Below, one piece after another: positions 62,871-64,000 of a stretch of 64,000 nucleotides of DNA (within the stretch, counting starts at the first letter, position 1; the number at the start of each line of letters is the position of its first letter). The stretch is from Ostrinia nubilalis. Its lineage: Eukaryota > Arthropoda > Insecta > Lepidoptera > Crambidae. The notes beneath the pieces are model-generated. The model worked only from the letters and a program-made list of their open reading frames with translations, was not told where the DNA came from and made no database searches. Made by a program: the position numbers and the translations under genes. Location of the stretch: positions 1,056,501 through 1,120,500 of the forward strand of contig NC_087112.1 of NCBI RefSeq assembly GCF_963855985.1, in the 5' to 3' direction.

Positions 62871-64000
62871 ATGACTATAGTATTCCAAAACAATCGTTTT
62901 AACTTCATGTCACAATCATCAGACCAGCCCTACTTTCTATTTGAAGACACTTTGTAGAGCTAGAAAATTTTATCACAAGGTATATTATTATCTGTTGTAG
63001 TATGTAAGCTTTTACATGTAAACATACATTAAATAACATATCTGTTATGTATTAGAGTTCATCTTATCTCTTGTTATATTTTATCTCGACGCCAATTTAC
63101 TTATCGAAGGATAACGAGAAACCTTTACGTACAGACGACAGCATATCAACCCAAACAATGTTTGTATCTTATAAGGTTGTATTAGGGGCTATTTTCCAAC
63201 GAATATGTATAGTCTGACGTGCTGCTGTCATACTACCAGTATGACTTCATTTCCGAAGGGAAAAGTCGTAAAACGTTTACATTGTTGTGATGTCATTATG
63301 TCACATAAATCCTTCAGATTGACTTTGGAAGCAGTTAAGGCTTTTATGTTTACCTTATAAGTGTCGCTGTCATACCAAAAAGCAATATTTAAATTAACAA
63401 GAAGAAAGAAAAAGATTGCCTCCCGAAAACACTGAGTAAGCTATTATAATTTTTTGGAGTTTTCCTTGGAAATCCCGATTAAGACTATTATTATTATTAT
63501 CTCTATATTTTCTCTATAATGTAAGTCAAACATAGATTCAAGCCAGTGTTTGTTTGAATTTCACTATTTGGACCAATCACAAGTAAAACCAGTAAAACTT
63601 TTTTCTTATCCACAACGAGAAAGCTCTTAGCTTAGATGATCTCACTTAATTCCAAAGAATAAAGAAAGATTTTATCCATACTTGAATGTTATTTTTCACG
63701 ATAGGTCTTTACCAGAACGCCAACAAATACTGTTGATATAAAAGCTGTCCTAATAAAGATCTAAGTTACTACATATTTTCACATAAGTCTGAATTCCCAT
63801 TACAGATATTATTGAGTTCCAGAAATATTTATTACGTAGGCACTCCAGAAGATCTAAGCTGGCTGTATACGACCTTGCGCTCCGGCCGTGACCTAAAACC
63901 TAGGCCTGGAGGTCTACTCCGAAACGCTGTTCACGTAGTTTCGGATCTATCTGTCACCGTCGCTCATACCGGCTTCTCACTTGCGTGAAAGGGATGGCAA
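62871..64000. other. No gene recognised
   Basis: The stretch is AT-rich. 63840-63960 resembles transposon-derived sequence (GCTCCGGCCGTGACC), but I cannot assign it. The first coding exon of vinculin was searched for here and not found. Confidence 0.4.

Overview
The window is a piece of an insect nuclear genome, almost certainly a moth or butterfly. The evidence is a single intron-rich animal gene on the minus strand, introns packed with repeats typical of Lepidoptera (RTE-like 3' ends with (ATG)n or (GATA)n tails, tRNA-headed SINEs, fold-back MITEs, a BEL/Pao and a Ty3/Gypsy LTR element), and no bacterial gene organisation.

The host gene is vinculin, the actin and talin adaptor of cell adhesions. 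I traced 22 consecutive coding exons on the minus strand, from 51028 down to 1230. Every splice phase agrees, giving about 878 codons that align by eye along the vinculin fold: head, central repeats, proline-rich linker and most of the tail. The first coding exon (roughly 20 residues) is not seen and probably lies beyond the right edge. The last about 65 residues lie beyond the left edge. Everything from 51029 to 64000 looks non-coding and is probably the first intron or upstream sequence.

Layout: 1-2052, last two exons in the window; 2387-8933, an apparently intact BEL/Pao retrotransposon with identical LTRs in an intron; 9950-11338, tail exon and proline-rich linker exon; 11339-16840, degenerate copies of the linker exon and of the next exon upstream, with non-LTR insertions; 17705-17776, a tRNA-Glu(CTC) gene; 20007-25180, five exons with a 19-unit 123-bp array grown from one exon-intron junction; 26082-34423, five exons with a Gypsy element nested inside an RTE-like copy; 34424-42901, a large intron filled by nested inverted-repeat elements; 42902-51028, seven exons including a 3.7-kb array of pseudo-copies of one exon; 51029-64000, TE-rich and without a recognised gene.

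The most unusual feature is recurrent, junction-spanning duplication of vinculin exons (e5, e13, e14, e18, e19). Donor-side copies lie downstream of the true exon and acceptor-side copies lie upstream, so one intact exon always remains. Two further puzzles are a 3.5-kb block carrying two recurring short motifs (AACACCCGAAAC and MCAGGGGAMTGT) and an 8.16-kb block framed by a perfect 28-bp inverted repeat that fills almost a whole intron.
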